Shown: positions 7,924-15,871 of the stretch, piece after piece
How positions within the stretch are numbered: position 1 is the stretch's first letter
Layout of the letters: each line of letters opens with the position of its first letter
From: Rufibacter psychrotolerans
GTDB taxonomy: Bacteria > Bacteroidota > Bacteroidia > Cytophagales > Hymenobacteraceae
Assembly (NCBI RefSeq): GCF_016924645.1
Contig: NZ_JAFFJV010000021.1
Location: forward strand, 59,507 to 123,506
Length of the DNA stretch: 64,000 bases
Direction of reading: 5' to 3'
Translations under genes and position numbers: made by a program
The notes under the pieces: generated by a model
What the model was told of the DNA's origin: nothing
The model's input: the letters and a program-made list of their open reading frames with translations, nothing else
Databases searched by the model: none

Positions 7924-9516
7924 ATGACCCTTTATATCATTCTAGCAGCCGTAATTGGCGCGGCCATAGGCTTCTATGCCGGCCGGGTGCTGCTCCTGAA
8001 GCTCTTCAAGGAGCAGGAAGACCAGGCCAAAGAGCGCGCCAGCCTCATCATCCGCGAAGCGGAAGCCAAAGCCGAGACCCAGAGGAAAGACAAGATGCTG
8101 GAGGCCAAGGAGCATTTCCTGAAGCTGAAAGCTGAGCACGAGGAAGAGGCCAACCGCAAGAAGAACATCATCATCCAGAATGAGAACAAGGTAAAGCAGC
8201 GCGAGCAGCTGGTGACCAAGCAGCAGGAAGACCTGAAGAAAAAAGAGCAGGAAACCGATGCCCTCAAAGCCAAGCTGAACCAACAGCTGGACGGCTTCAA
8301 CAAGCGCAAAGAGGACCTGGAAACCCAGTACCGCGACAAGCTGGCCAAAGTAGAACAGGATCACCACGAAATCCTGAGCCGCCTGGAGCGCATTGCCAAC
8401 CTGAGTGCCGACGAAGCCCGCGAGCAGCTGGTGGAAAACCTCAAGTCAGAGGCCTCTACCCGCGCCTCTTCCTACATCAAAGACATTGTGGCCGAGGCCA
8501 AGCTCACCGCTACCAAAGAAGCCAAAAAGGTGGTGATTGAGACCATTCAGCGCACCGCCGCCGAGCACGCCATTGAGAACTGCGTGTCCATCTTCAACAT
8601 TGAGTCTGACGATATCAAAGGCAAGATCATCGGCCGCGAGGGACGTAACATCCGCGCGCTGGAAGCTGCTACCGGTGTGGAGATCATTGTAGACGATACG
8701 CCTGAAGCGATTATCATTTCCGGTTTTGATCCCGTTCGCCGCGAGATTGCCCGCCTATCCCTGCACCGCCTGGTAGCCGACGGACGTATTCACCCGGCCC
8801 GCATTGAGGAAGTGGTGACCAAAACCAAGAAAAGCATTGAAGAGGAGATTGTGGAGATTGGCGAGCGTACCGCCATTGACCTAGGCATTCACGGACTGCA
8901 CCCAGAGCTGATCAAGATGGTGGGCCGCATGCGTTTCCGGTCTTCTTACGGCCAGAACCTGCTGCAGCACTCCCGCGAGGTTGCCAACCTTTGCGCCACC
9001 ATGGCCGCCGAGCTGGGCCTGAACGTGAAGCACGCCAAACGCGCCGGTCTGTTACACGACATCGGGAAAGTGACCACTGAGGAGCCCGAACTGCCGCACG
9101 CCATCATCGGTATGCAGCTGGCCCAGAAATACAAGGAGCACCCAGACGTGTGCAACGCCATTGGGGCGCACCATGACGAGATAGAGATGACCGCCATGAT
9201 TTCGCCTATTATCCAGTCCTGCGACGCTATCTCCGGTTCGCGCCCTGGTGCCCGCCGCGAGATCATGGAGTCGTACATCAAGCGTCTGAAAGAACTGGAA
9301 GAAACCGCCCACTCGTTTGAAGGCGTGAACCAGTGCTACGCCATCCAGGCCGGCCGTGAACTGCGCGTAATGGTAGACGCCGACAACGTAACCGACGAAC
9401 GCGCCCAGCAGCTTTCCTTCGATATCTCCCAGAAGATTGAGAAAGAGATGCAGTATCCCGGCCAGATCAAGATTACGGTTATCCGCGAAATGCGCTCTGT
9501 GGCCTACGCGAAGTAG
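7924..9516 (+). CDS. rny: Ribonuclease Y
   Basis: Membrane-bound endoribonuclease that starts mRNA decay. The 530 residues show an N-terminal membrane helix (MTLYIILAAVIGAAIGFYAG), a long charged coiled coil (about 25-190), a KH domain with IKGKIIGREGRNIRALE, and an HD phosphohydrolase domain with LLHDIGKV and AHHDEIE. The C-terminus ends IKITVIREMRSVAYAK as in the family. All catalytic motifs are intact and length is normal. A clear terminator follows. Confidence 0.97.
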   Translation: MTLYIILAAVIGAAIGFYAGRVLLLKLFKEQEDQAKERASLIIREAEAKAETQRKDKMLEAKEHFLKLKAEHEEEANRKKNIIIQNENKVKQREQLVTKQQEDLKKKEQETDALKAKLNQQLDGFNKRKEDLETQYRDKLAKVEQDHHEILSRLERIANLSADEAREQLVENLKSEASTRASSYIKDIVAEAKLTATKEAKKVVIETIQRTAAEHAIENCVSIFNIESDDIKGKIIGREGRNIRALEAATGVEIIVDDTPEAIIISGFDPVRREIARLSLHRLVADGRIHPARIEEVVTKTKKSIEEEIVEIGERTAIDLGIHGLHPELIKMVGRMRFRSSYGQNLLQHSREVANLCATMAAELGLNVKHAKRAGLLHDIGKVTTEEPELPHAIIGMQLAQKYKEHPDVCNAIGAHHDEIEMTAMISPIIQSCDAISGSRPGARREIMESYIKRLKELEETAHSFEGVNQCYAIQAGRELRVMVDADNVTDERAQQLSFDISQKIEKEMQYPGQIKITVIREMRSVAYAK

Positions 9517-9550
9517 TGATCAGTTTTTAGTTATCAGTTGTCAGTTTCCC

Positions 9551-9580
9551 GTTTTGGGGCTGATTTCTGGAAATCCCCTT
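9551..9580. repeat. Family A palindrome
   Basis: GTTTTGGGGCTGATTTCTGGAAATCCCC lies directly before the rny terminator; the right arm is truncated. Confidence 0.45.
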
Positions 9581-9581
9581 G

Positions 9582-9622
9582 AAAGCGCCCTCTGCTACAA
9601 AGCGGAGGGCGCTTTTCATTTT
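9582..9622 (+). terminator. Rho-independent terminator after rny
   Basis: AAAGCGCCCTCTGC pairs with GCGGAGGGCGCTTT (one mismatch), followed by TCATTTT. Confidence 0.85.
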
Positions 9623-9810
9623 AAATAGTAGTGACTTTACGGGTAATTGATTCTGCATCTCGCTTGCACCACCTCTTCTATCTTTCCTTGGTAATTCCAG
9701 CAACACCACCCCTCCTACTGGCGCGAGACTCCAGTCTCGTGACCTAGGATGGCGCGAACGCTCCAGACTCGCCGGGAGCCACAAACTGAAAGATCCCTGT
9801 TGTTAAACCT

Positions 9811-9874
9811 CTACGGCGCGGATTTACTCCTGTGACTTAAGATAACAAGTCACGGAAGTAAATCCGCCTCATAG
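9811..9874. repeat. Family B palindrome
   Basis: CGGCGCGGATTTACTCC and GGAAGTAAATCCGCCTC arms around a short AT-rich loop. It is a variant of the copies at 14319-14399, 29722-29786 and 32087-32163. Confidence 0.75.
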
Positions 9875-10093
9875 GAGCAATGCGTGGTTTCGCTGCTGCA
9901 CAGCGAGGATAATCAGGAGACTACCCTTCATCTGTGAGCACGAGTTACAAACTCGCGCCAGAACGTTTTTGAAGTATTGTTTGCACCTACCATCAGATCA
10001 CAGGAATCAGATGATGTAGAGATAAGGCATTGCCTTGTCTCTATATATGGTCCATCCAATTCATCAATTGGAGTTAATCATCTACTTTCTATT

Positions 10094-10900
10094 TCAGGCC
10101 TGGTTTTTATGAAACACCCCGGAAACGTTCTTCATCATCACGGCTCTGGAAAGGGTAGGTCCTCCCCATACTACAATCTCAGTGCAGAGACCGGCCGGGT
10201 TGAACTTCAAAGCCAGCATGGCACTATACACCACGGTATCGGTGGAGCCCCAAGTGCCTTCCAGTTGGGCATACCCAATCTCGCCCTGTACGCCCACCAA
10301 GGTATAGGAGACGTTGGCGAACAATCCCATCACGTTGTCCCAGTGCTGCTTTATTTTGGCAGCCCCGAACACCGGCGCAGCAAACGGAGATTCCAGCAGG
10401 CGCACATCCACAGAGAATAGCTGCTGTAATGCGGCGGCGTTATTTTCACTGAGGGCGGTTTGCATGGCCTCCAACCAGGCGGTGAAGCGCACTGGCGTAA
10501 GGTAATACTGCTGTCTGCTCTCGGGCAGGCGCCAAGCCGGGTTCACGCGGGTTTCGCCGGCATGGTACAGGCAGATGCGGTTCCCCGACGGATCGCGCAG
10601 GTAAGCTTCGCGCCACTCCCAGGGCTGGTCTTTGGGGTCCTGCTCAAACACGTAGCCCTGAGCTTTCAAGGAGGCCACCCGTTGGTCCAGGTGATCGGTT
10701 TCAAAGTAGACCGTGGTGCCCGAGGCGGGAACCGGCCCCTCGTGCAGGTGCACCGAGAAGGTGGAAAGCCCATCGGGGCAAACGAAACGGGCGTAATGGG
10801 GGCTCTGCACAATCAGGTGCAGGCCAAGCCCTAAGTAATAGGCAACCGCATCCGGTACCTGCTGTACGGACACGGTTACCTGGTTCAATGCCAAAGCCAT
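10094..10900 (-). CDS. VOC-domain / SnoaL-like fusion protein
   Basis: A 268-residue two-domain protein. Residues 1-118 form a vicinal-oxygen-chelate (glyoxalase/bleomycin-resistance) module, with VYFETDHLDQRVASLKAQGY and YLRDPSGNRICLYHAG. Residues about 138-255 look like a SnoaL/NTF2 cup fold, with FTAWLEAMQTALSENNAAALQQLF and VYSAMLALKFNPAGLCTEI. The start lies 19 nt beyond the ahpD stop on the same strand, so it probably shares the ahpD transcript. The substrate is unknown; co-transcription with peroxide-defence genes hints at detoxification of an oxidised metabolite, which is inference. Confidence 0.78.
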   Translation of the reverse strand: MALALNQVTVSVQQVPDAVAYYLGLGLHLIVQSPHYARFVCPDGLSTFSVHLHEGPVPASGTTVYFETDHLDQRVASLKAQGYVFEQDPKDQPWEWREAYLRDPSGNRICLYHAGETRVNPAWRLPESRQQYYLTPVRFTAWLEAMQTALSENNAAALQQLFSVDVRLLESPFAAPVFGAAKIKQHWDNVMGLFANVSYTLVGVQGEIGYAQLEGTWGSTDTVVYSAMLALKFNPAGLCTEIVVWGGPTLSRAVMMKNVSGVFHKNQA

Positions 10901-10919
10901 GGCGAAAAGGGTTTAAGTA

Positions 10920-11504
10920 CTACCGGATGACCTTGCTCACGCCCACCACTACGGCAGCAATGCGCACGGCATCAAAAATACGCTGCTCAGAAGCGCCCAG
11001 CTTACGTACCGAGTCCTCGTGCGAGGTCACGCAACGCTCACAGCCATTGATGGCCGAGATAGCCAGACTCACCAGCTCAAAGAACTCTTTGCCGGTCACG
11101 GGGTTCATCATGATGTTCATCTTCACTTTGGCCGGTGCTGACTCATAGAAATCAGTGTGCATGAAGTGCTTGAAACGGTACAGAATGTTGTTGGTGCTCA
11201 GCAGCGAGGTCACCGCCACGGCCTCGGCCAGTTCCGCGTCCGTAGCGCCCTGGGCAGCAGCCAGCGAGCGGAAAGCCTCGGTTAAGGTGTTGTTTTCTTC
11301 GTTCACGGCCGCAGATAGGGCAATGAGGTAAGCTTCTTTGGAAGAGAGCGTCTCGGCTTGCAAAGAAGTCTTCAGGTTGATGCGCAGGTCTTTCAAATAT
11401 TTAGAGTCGCCCTGTACCAGTTGGTCCAGACGATCATAGGCTTGGCCGGAAAGGCCCAGGTCTTTAAGGAAATCTTGTTGGGTTTCTTGGATAACGGAAA
11501 GCAT
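10920..11504 (-). CDS. ahpD: AhpD-like alkylhydroperoxidase
   Basis: The 194-residue all-helical carboxymuconolactone decarboxylase-fold protein has the AhpD active site NGCERCVTSHEDSVRKLG (CxxC then His three residues later). AhpD proteins reduce peroxides or recycle AhpC. It lies on the same strand as dps and ahpC, but a 507-bp repeat-filled gap separates it from ahpC, so it may have its own promoter. Length is slightly above that of typical AhpD. Confidence 0.88.
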   Translation of the reverse strand: MLSVIQETQQDFLKDLGLSGQAYDRLDQLVQGDSKYLKDLRINLKTSLQAETLSSKEAYLIALSAAVNEENNTLTEAFRSLAAAQGATDAELAEAVAVTSLLSTNNILYRFKHFMHTDFYESAPAKVKMNIMMNPVTGKEFFELVSLAISAINGCERCVTSHEDSVRKLGASEQRIFDAVRIAAVVVGVSKVIR

Positions 11505-12011
11505 TCTGATAAAAGTTGCTAATTGTTTGTTGCTGATTGTTGATTATTGATTGCTGTGCCGATTGTAAGGATTGTTGGCGAAAACAGGCCAGAAACGCTT
11601 GATTCTGCTCCAGTGGCTCTGGGCTGAGCGATGATGCCGCGTGAGGGATGGCAGCGGAAAGCCCACAGGGCGAGGCACGAAGCCCGAGGACTTGCAGCGG
11701 ATAGCCCGACCCGCAGGGGCACGCCCAACTAATAGTTCTGAGTCTTGAGTTCTGAGTTTTGAGTTGGAATGCTCAAGCACGCAGAACGGCTCTAATAAGC
11801 AATCACCTTGCGGTGAGACTTGTTTGGCGCGTTTTGAGGCTGTTTTCTTTAAAGCAGGTGAGAAAGGAAGTGCCCGCATTTTTGGGGCAGGCCTTTCCTT
11901 TCGCCTGAAATTAACCACTAAACAATCGGTAAAATTTTGACCGGTGATCTGCGTATGGGGCGGTGAGGGACAGACATTTCCTCTGGCCCACGGCACAGGC
12001 CGGGTGTGGGA
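11505..12011. other. Repeat-filled gap between ahpD and ahpC
   Basis: No credible gene. It holds a family A half unit (GAAAACAGGCCAGAAACG, 11580-11597), a family G tract (11727-11762) and a fuller family A unit (11830-11865). The insertions appear to have separated ahpC from ahpD. Confidence 0.6.
11830..11865. repeat. Family A palindrome
   Basis: CGTTTTGAGGCTGTTTTC followed by a degenerate right arm AAAGCAGGTGAGAAAG. Confidence 0.4.
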
Positions 12012-12569
12012 TTAAACGGTAAGGGTGGCTTCGCCTTTTTTCCAGTTGCAAGGGCAAAGCTCGTCAGTTTGCAGCGCGTCCAGCACGCGCAGCACCTCGG
12101 CGACGTTACGGCCTACGTTCAGGTCGTTTACGCTTACCCAACGGATGATGCCTTGCGGGTCTACAATGTAGGTAACGCGGTAGGCTACTTTCTCTTCTTC
12201 GCTCAGGATGCCCAGGTCTTCGGCCAGGGATTTAGACGTGTCGGCCAGCATAGGGAACCGAAGGCCGCGCAGGTCATCATGGTCGCGGCGCCAGGCGGCG
12301 TGCACGAACTCAGAATCAGTAGAGGCGCCAATCAGCTGGGCATCACGGTCGCGGAACTCATCGTAGTTTTTGTTGAATTCGGCAATCTCAGTAGGGCACA
12401 CAAAGGTGAAATCCTTCGGCCACCAGAACATCACCAGCCACTGGTCATTGTCGCGGTGCTCTTGCTCGGTAATGGTTCTAAACTCTTGGTCTCTCTCTAA
12501 AGAAACAACAGCTTTTTTGGCAAAGGCAGGGAATTCTGCCCCAACAGATAGTACTCGGTTTTGGTACAT
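12012..12569 (-). CDS. ahpC: 2-Cys peroxiredoxin AhpC
   Basis: Thiol peroxidase reducing H2O2 and alkyl hydroperoxides. The start at MYQNRVLSVG gives 185 residues and the standard N-terminus; the longer frame to 12653 runs back through the dps-ahpC gap into the 3-prime end of dps. The peroxidatic Cys58 sits in DFTFVCPTE. The C-terminus ELCPCNWKKGE provides Cys172/Cys174, where the resolving Cys is expected. It lies 53 nt downstream of dps on the same strand, so the two are probably co-transcribed. Confidence 0.93.
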   Translation of the reverse strand: MYQNRVLSVGAEFPAFAKKAVVSLERDQEFRTITEQEHRDNDQWLVMFWWPKDFTFVCPTEIAEFNKNYDEFRDRDAQLIGASTDSEFVHAAWRRDHDDLRGLRFPMLADTSKSLAEDLGILSEEEKVAYRVTYIVDPQGIIRWVSVNDLNVGRNVAEVLRVLDALQTDELCPCNWKKGEATLTV

Positions 12570-12622
12570 GGGAATGTATAGAAAGGTTAAAAGATTAATA
12601 AAGGGTTGTAGTATGGGTTGGG

Positions 12623-13099
12623 TTAGGAGGCCTGGAAAGCGTTCAGCATCCAAAGCGTTTTTTCCAGGGTGTTCAGGTCATCGCTGATGAGGCCCTGGGT
12701 TCCTTCGTCGTCATGCTCGGCGGCCAGGGCCAGAACTTCGCGCTCCAGGTGGATGATTTGGCCTATGTTCTCTACGGTGGCTGCCACAGTCTCTACATCT
12801 GAGGACAGGTTCTTTCTCTCCTGCACGGTAGAGGCCGCCAGAAAATCTGAGAAGCTGTGCATGGGCACGTGGCGCAGGGTTAAGATGCGCTCGGCTATCT
12901 CGTCAATGGTTTCAAAAGCGGCAGTATACAGTTCCTCAAACTTGGCGTGCAGCGCGAAGAAGTTTCCGCCTTTGATGTTCCAGTGGAAAGCCCGCAGATT
13001 CTGATAATACACGTGGTAATTGGCCAGTAGCTCATTTAGCTTAACCGCCAGTTCTTTGGTGTCTTTGCGTTCCAGTCCTAATTCGTTGTGTGATTCCAT
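12623..13099 (-). CDS. dps: DNA protection protein Dps
   Basis: A 158-residue ferritin-like miniferritin that oxidises iron with H2O2 and protects DNA. The Dps signature is present: LRAFHWNIKGGNFFALHAKFEELY followed by DEIAERI, giving the ferroxidase His, Asp and Glu at the dimer interface. Length is typical. It is transcribed divergently from oxyR; the shared 248-bp region holds overlapping promoter elements and a candidate OxyR operator. Confidence 0.94.
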   Translation of the reverse strand: MESHNELGLERKDTKELAVKLNELLANYHVYYQNLRAFHWNIKGGNFFALHAKFEELYTAAFETIDEIAERILTLRHVPMHSFSDFLAASTVQERKNLSSDVETVAATVENIGQIIHLEREVLALAAEHDDEGTQGLISDDLNTLEKTLWMLNAFQAS

Positions 13100-13148
13100 A
13101 GTTATGTAGAAAGGTTAGAAATTCGTTCTCTTGTGCCTAACCATACGA

Positions 13149-13180
13149 CAAAGGTGCCCGAAACGATTTTATCTATCAAA
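13149..13180 (-). promoter_or_regulatory. Candidate dps promoter
   Basis: On the minus strand TTTG (13180-13177) and CACCTTTG (13156-13149, one change from TAnnTTTG) are 20 nt apart, the normal Bacteroidota spacing. The -33 box lies inside the palindrome CTATCAAATTGATAG. Confidence 0.6.
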
Positions 13181-13215
13181 TTGATAGTATTTATACGATT
13201 ATAGATATTCCCTAT
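13173..13215. promoter_or_regulatory. Candidate OxyR operator
   Basis: Four tetramer half sites: CTAT (13173), ATAG (13184), ATAG (13201) and CTAT (13212). The right pair is ATAG-N7-CTAT, the spacing of the E. coli OxyR consensus. The left pair makes a perfect 15-bp palindrome. It overlaps the dps -33 box and lies just upstream of the oxyR -7 box. Confidence 0.55.
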
Positions 13216-13223
13216 TATCTTTG
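13216..13223 (+). promoter_or_regulatory. Candidate oxyR -7 box
   Basis: TATCTTTG matches TAnnTTTG and directly abuts the ATAG-N7-CTAT operator, consistent with autoregulation. Confidence 0.55.
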
Positions 13224-13241
13224 CCTCGTTCTTGTGAGCAC

Positions 13242-13280
13242 CGTTTTCGGGCACTTTCAAGAAAAAGGGACCCAAAACGC
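13242..13280. repeat. Family A palindrome in the oxyR leader
   Basis: CGTTTTCGGGCACTTTC and GAAAAAGGGACCCAAAACG arms lie between the oxyR -7 box and its start codon, so the hairpin would be in the mRNA leader. Confidence 0.65.
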
Positions 13281-13347
13281 GCACCGGAATATTCATAAAA
13301 CTACCTTATTCACCCATTCACTCCACCACTCATTCACTCCTTCACCT

Positions 13348-14283
13348 ATGACGCTCACCCAACTGGAATACCTGCTGGCCGTTGACACCTACCGCCACTT
13401 TGCCACCGCCGCCGAGAAATGCTTTGTGACGCAGCCTACCCTGAGCATGCAGTTGCAGAAACTGGAGGAGGAACTTGGCGTGCAGTTGTTTGACCGCAGC
13501 CGGGTGCCCGTGCGCCCCACCGAGATGGGGAAAGACGTCATTGCCCAGGCGCGCGTGGCCGTGGCCGAGTTCAAGAAAATAGAGGAGTTGGTTAAAGTGC
13601 AGCGCGATGGCATCAGCGGAGAGCTGCGCATTGGCGTCATTCCTACGCTGGCGCCTTACCTGGTGCCGCTGTTTATTACCTCGTTTATCCAGAAGTACCC
13701 GCAGGTACACGTAAGCATCCAGGAGATGGTCACCGAAACCATTGTGGAGAAACTGAAGCTGGAACTGCTGGACGTGGGCTTGCTGGTGACACCGCTGAAT
13801 GATAAGAGCATCTTTGAGGTGCCGCTGTTCTACGAGGCCTTTGTAGGTTACCTGCACCCGGCCCATCCTTTGTCGGTACTTGAGGAAATCACCGCCGAAG
13901 CCATTGACCCCGCCGAACTCTGGCTCCTGAACGACGGCCACTGTTTCCGGAGCCAGGTACTGCAGCTCTGCAACCGCGCCAAGACCACCCGCAACGTGCA
14001 CCTGGATTACGAGAGCGGCTCACTGGAAACCCTCAAACGCATTGTGGAAACCCAAAGTGGCATGACGTTGCTCCCAGAACTCTCAGTGCAGGAACTCTCT
14101 GACGAAAAGAAAGCCATGGTACGCCCCTTTGCAGACCCTCAGCCCCTGCGCGAAGTCAGTTTGGTGGTACACCGCAGTTTCCTGAAGAAGAAGCTGATTG
14201 AATCACTGCGCGACGAGATTATCACCCACCTGCCCGATGGTTTGCGCGAGCGAAATCCGGTGCGGGTGGTGAAGATTAAGTAA
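13348..14283 (+). CDS. oxyR: OxyR, LysR-type peroxide sensor
   Basis: The start at MTLTQLEYLLAVD gives 311 residues with the LysR winged helix at 1-60. Peroxide-sensing cysteines are in GHCFRSQVLQLC and fall at residues 199 and 208, the same numbers as in E. coli OxyR, which supports this start over an in-frame ATG at 13234 that lies within the promoter/leader repeat region. Oxidation to a disulfide is the known switch. It is divergent from dps-ahpC, its likely targets. Confidence 0.94.
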   Translation: MTLTQLEYLLAVDTYRHFATAAEKCFVTQPTLSMQLQKLEEELGVQLFDRSRVPVRPTEMGKDVIAQARVAVAEFKKIEELVKVQRDGISGELRIGVIPTLAPYLVPLFITSFIQKYPQVHVSIQEMVTETIVEKLKLELLDVGLLVTPLNDKSIFEVPLFYEAFVGYLHPAHPLSVLEEITAEAIDPAELWLLNDGHCFRSQVLQLCNRAKTTRNVHLDYESGSLETLKRIVETQSGMTLLPELSVQELSDEKKAMVRPFADPQPLREVSLVVHRSFLKKKLIESLRDEIITHLPDGLRERNPVRVVKIK

Positions 14284-14285
14284 GT

Positions 14286-14318
14286 GCGTTTAGGGGCTGT
14301 TTTCCTGAAACTAGGCTC
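14286..14318. repeat. Family A palindrome
   Basis: CGTTTAGGGGCTGTTTTCC with a decayed right arm GAAACTAGGCTCC, directly downstream of oxyR and touching a family B unit. Confidence 0.5.
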
Positions 14319-14399
14319 CTTCTATGGCGCGGAAGTTACTTCCGTGACTTGCCTCAAGGCTGTTCAAAAGGCACGGAAGTAACTTCCGCGCCATAGAAG
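14319..14399. repeat. Family B palindrome
   Basis: CTTCTATGGCGCGGAAGTTA... at 14319-14347 is an inverted repeat of 14371-14399, apart from the loop. Arms are about 28 bp. Confidence 0.85.
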
Positions 14400-14633
14400 A
14401 ATAAATTCACTTCCCCTACAAAATAGCTTCTGAGTAGTAGAGGTAAGTGATGTTTCTAGATAATTCATCTTGTCATTGTTGATGTCTTCTTGCCTTACCA
14501 GCGGCCCCTCGCCGTTATTGGTGTTCTCCCCAACCACTTGATCAGCGATTGACAACAAAAAGTCAACAACAAAGGATTGTTCCCAAAAAGCTTACCACCA
14601 GCCTCATTATCACCTTTGACACATCAGGAAAAT

Positions 14634-14662
14634 TCCCCTCCTGGGAGGGGCAGGGGTGGGTA
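14634..14662. repeat. Family C repeat
   Basis: CCCCTCCTGGGAGGGG followed by CAGGGGTGGGT. The same unit recurs at 32319-32349, 32456-32485, 38866-38892, 60640-60674 and 60844-60878. Confidence 0.75.
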
Positions 14663-14700
14663 GCGTTTCCCACGTGTTTTTCCTAAAACAGATCTAAAAC

Positions 14701-14733
14701 AAAAAGGCGGCTCCTTCCAGAGCCGCCTTTTTC
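14701..14733 (-). terminator. Terminator after sucD
   Basis: AAAAAGGCGGCTC, loop CTTCCA, GAGCCGCCTTTTT; a strong hairpin with T-runs in both directions. Confidence 0.85.
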
Positions 14734-14754
14734 AATATGATGAAGCGAAAGAAC

Positions 14755-15645
14755 TTACGCGTTGGTAGTCTCGCCTTGTAATACTCTTACCATGGTCTCG
14801 CCAATTTCAGCCGGAGAGTCTACTACGTGGATGCCGTTCTCACGCATGATGCGCATTTTAGCGGCAGCGGTATCATCGGCACCACCAATGATGGCACCTG
14901 CGTGGCCCATTCTACGACCAGCCGGAGCAGTCTGACCTGCTATGAAACCAACTACTGGTTTCTTGTTGCCCGTAGCCCGGATGTACTCCGCAGCCACAGC
15001 CTCGTAGTTACCGCCAATCTCACCGATCATCACGATGGCATCGGTCTCTGGATCTTCCATCAACAACTCAACTGCATTTTTAGTAGGCGTTCCGATGATT
15101 GGGTCACCTCCGATACCGATGGCGGTAGAGATACCCAAACCAGCTTTCACAATCTGGTCAGCAGCCTCGTAGGTCAACGTACCAGATTTAGAAACGATAC
15201 CGATACGGCCTGGCTTGAACACGAAACCTGGCATGATACCAACTTTGGCCTCACCTGGCGTGATTACTCCCGGGCAGTTTGGCCCGATCAAGGTAACTGG
15301 CTTGTTTTTGATGTAGTTTTTAGCGGCAACCATGTCTTTCACCGGAATTCCTTCGGTGATGGCCACAATCACTTCAATGCCGGCATCGGCGGCTTCCATG
15401 ATGGCATCAGCGGCAAACGCTGGTGGCACGAAAATGATAGATACATTGGCTCCGGCTTTCTGTACGGCCTCGGCTACGGTATTGAACACCGGACGGTCTA
15501 AGTGGGTAGAACCACCTTTGCCTGGGGTTACGCCACCTACTACGTTGGTGCCATACTCAATCATTTGCTGTGCGTGGAAGGAACCTTCTGAGCCGGTGAA
15601 GCCCTGCACAATCACTTTGGAATCTTTATTTACTAAAACACTCAT
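14755..15645 (-). CDS. sucD: Succinate--CoA ligase alpha subunit
   Basis: TCA-cycle enzyme interconverting succinyl-CoA and succinate with nucleotide triphosphate formation. The 296-residue protein shows the CoA-binding N-terminus (VIVQGFTGSEGSFHA, GKGGSTHLDRPVF), the SKSGTLTYE block and the active-site phosphohistidine region GRRMGHAGAIIGG. Length is normal. The beta subunit sucC is not adjacent. A canonical promoter and terminator suggest a monocistronic unit. Confidence 0.97.
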   Translation of the reverse strand: MSVLVNKDSKVIVQGFTGSEGSFHAQQMIEYGTNVVGGVTPGKGGSTHLDRPVFNTVAEAVQKAGANVSIIFVPPAFAADAIMEAADAGIEVIVAITEGIPVKDMVAAKNYIKNKPVTLIGPNCPGVITPGEAKVGIMPGFVFKPGRIGIVSKSGTLTYEAADQIVKAGLGISTAIGIGGDPIIGTPTKNAVELLMEDPETDAIVMIGEIGGNYEAVAAEYIRATGNKKPVVGFIAGQTAPAGRRMGHAGAIIGGADDTAAAKMRIMRENGIHVVDSPAEIGETMVRVLQGETTNA

Positions 15646-15692
15646 GTGTAGTGGATTATGTGAAAGATGTACGCTCTCGTTAAAACTGTACG

Positions 15693-15723
15693 CAAAAATA
15701 GGCTTTTTTGCTACCCATCCAAA
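15693..15723 (-). promoter_or_regulatory. sucD promoter
   Basis: On the minus strand TTTG (15723-15720), 19-nt spacer, TATTTTTG (15700-15693), an exact Bacteroidota sigma-ABfr consensus 50 nt before the start codon. Confidence 0.75.
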
Positions 15724-15760
15724 CTAAGAATCTGCTTTACTCCTTTGCCATTGCCCTCCC

Positions 15761-15800
15761 GGTTTTAGGTCTGTTTACTTAGAATCAGGGGTAAAACAGG
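15761..15800. repeat. Family A palindrome
   Basis: GGTTTTAGGTCTGTTTAC and AGAATCAGGGGTAAAACAGG arms between the divergent sucD and A2M genes. Confidence 0.5.
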
Positions 15801-15871
15801 ACCTAGCATTTTCCTCGGCATGCAGCAGAATACTGTTTTTCCCCTATATTAATAACAAAAAACTGCCCTGC

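Larger units (their letters stand above)
9517..10093. other. Repeat-rich gap after rny
   Basis: No gene. Beyond the terminator it holds a family D unit (9718-9752), a full family B palindrome (9811-9874), a family D half unit (9935-9961) and a hairpin TAGAGATAAGGC / GCCTTGTCTCTA (10016-10042). Confidence 0.65.
14284..14754. other. Repeat-rich gap between oxyR and sucD
   Basis: No convincing gene. It holds family A (14286-14318), family B (14319-14399), family C (14634-14662) and the sucD terminator (14701-14733). A short ORF at 14364-14558 overlaps family B and is not believable. Confidence 0.65.
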
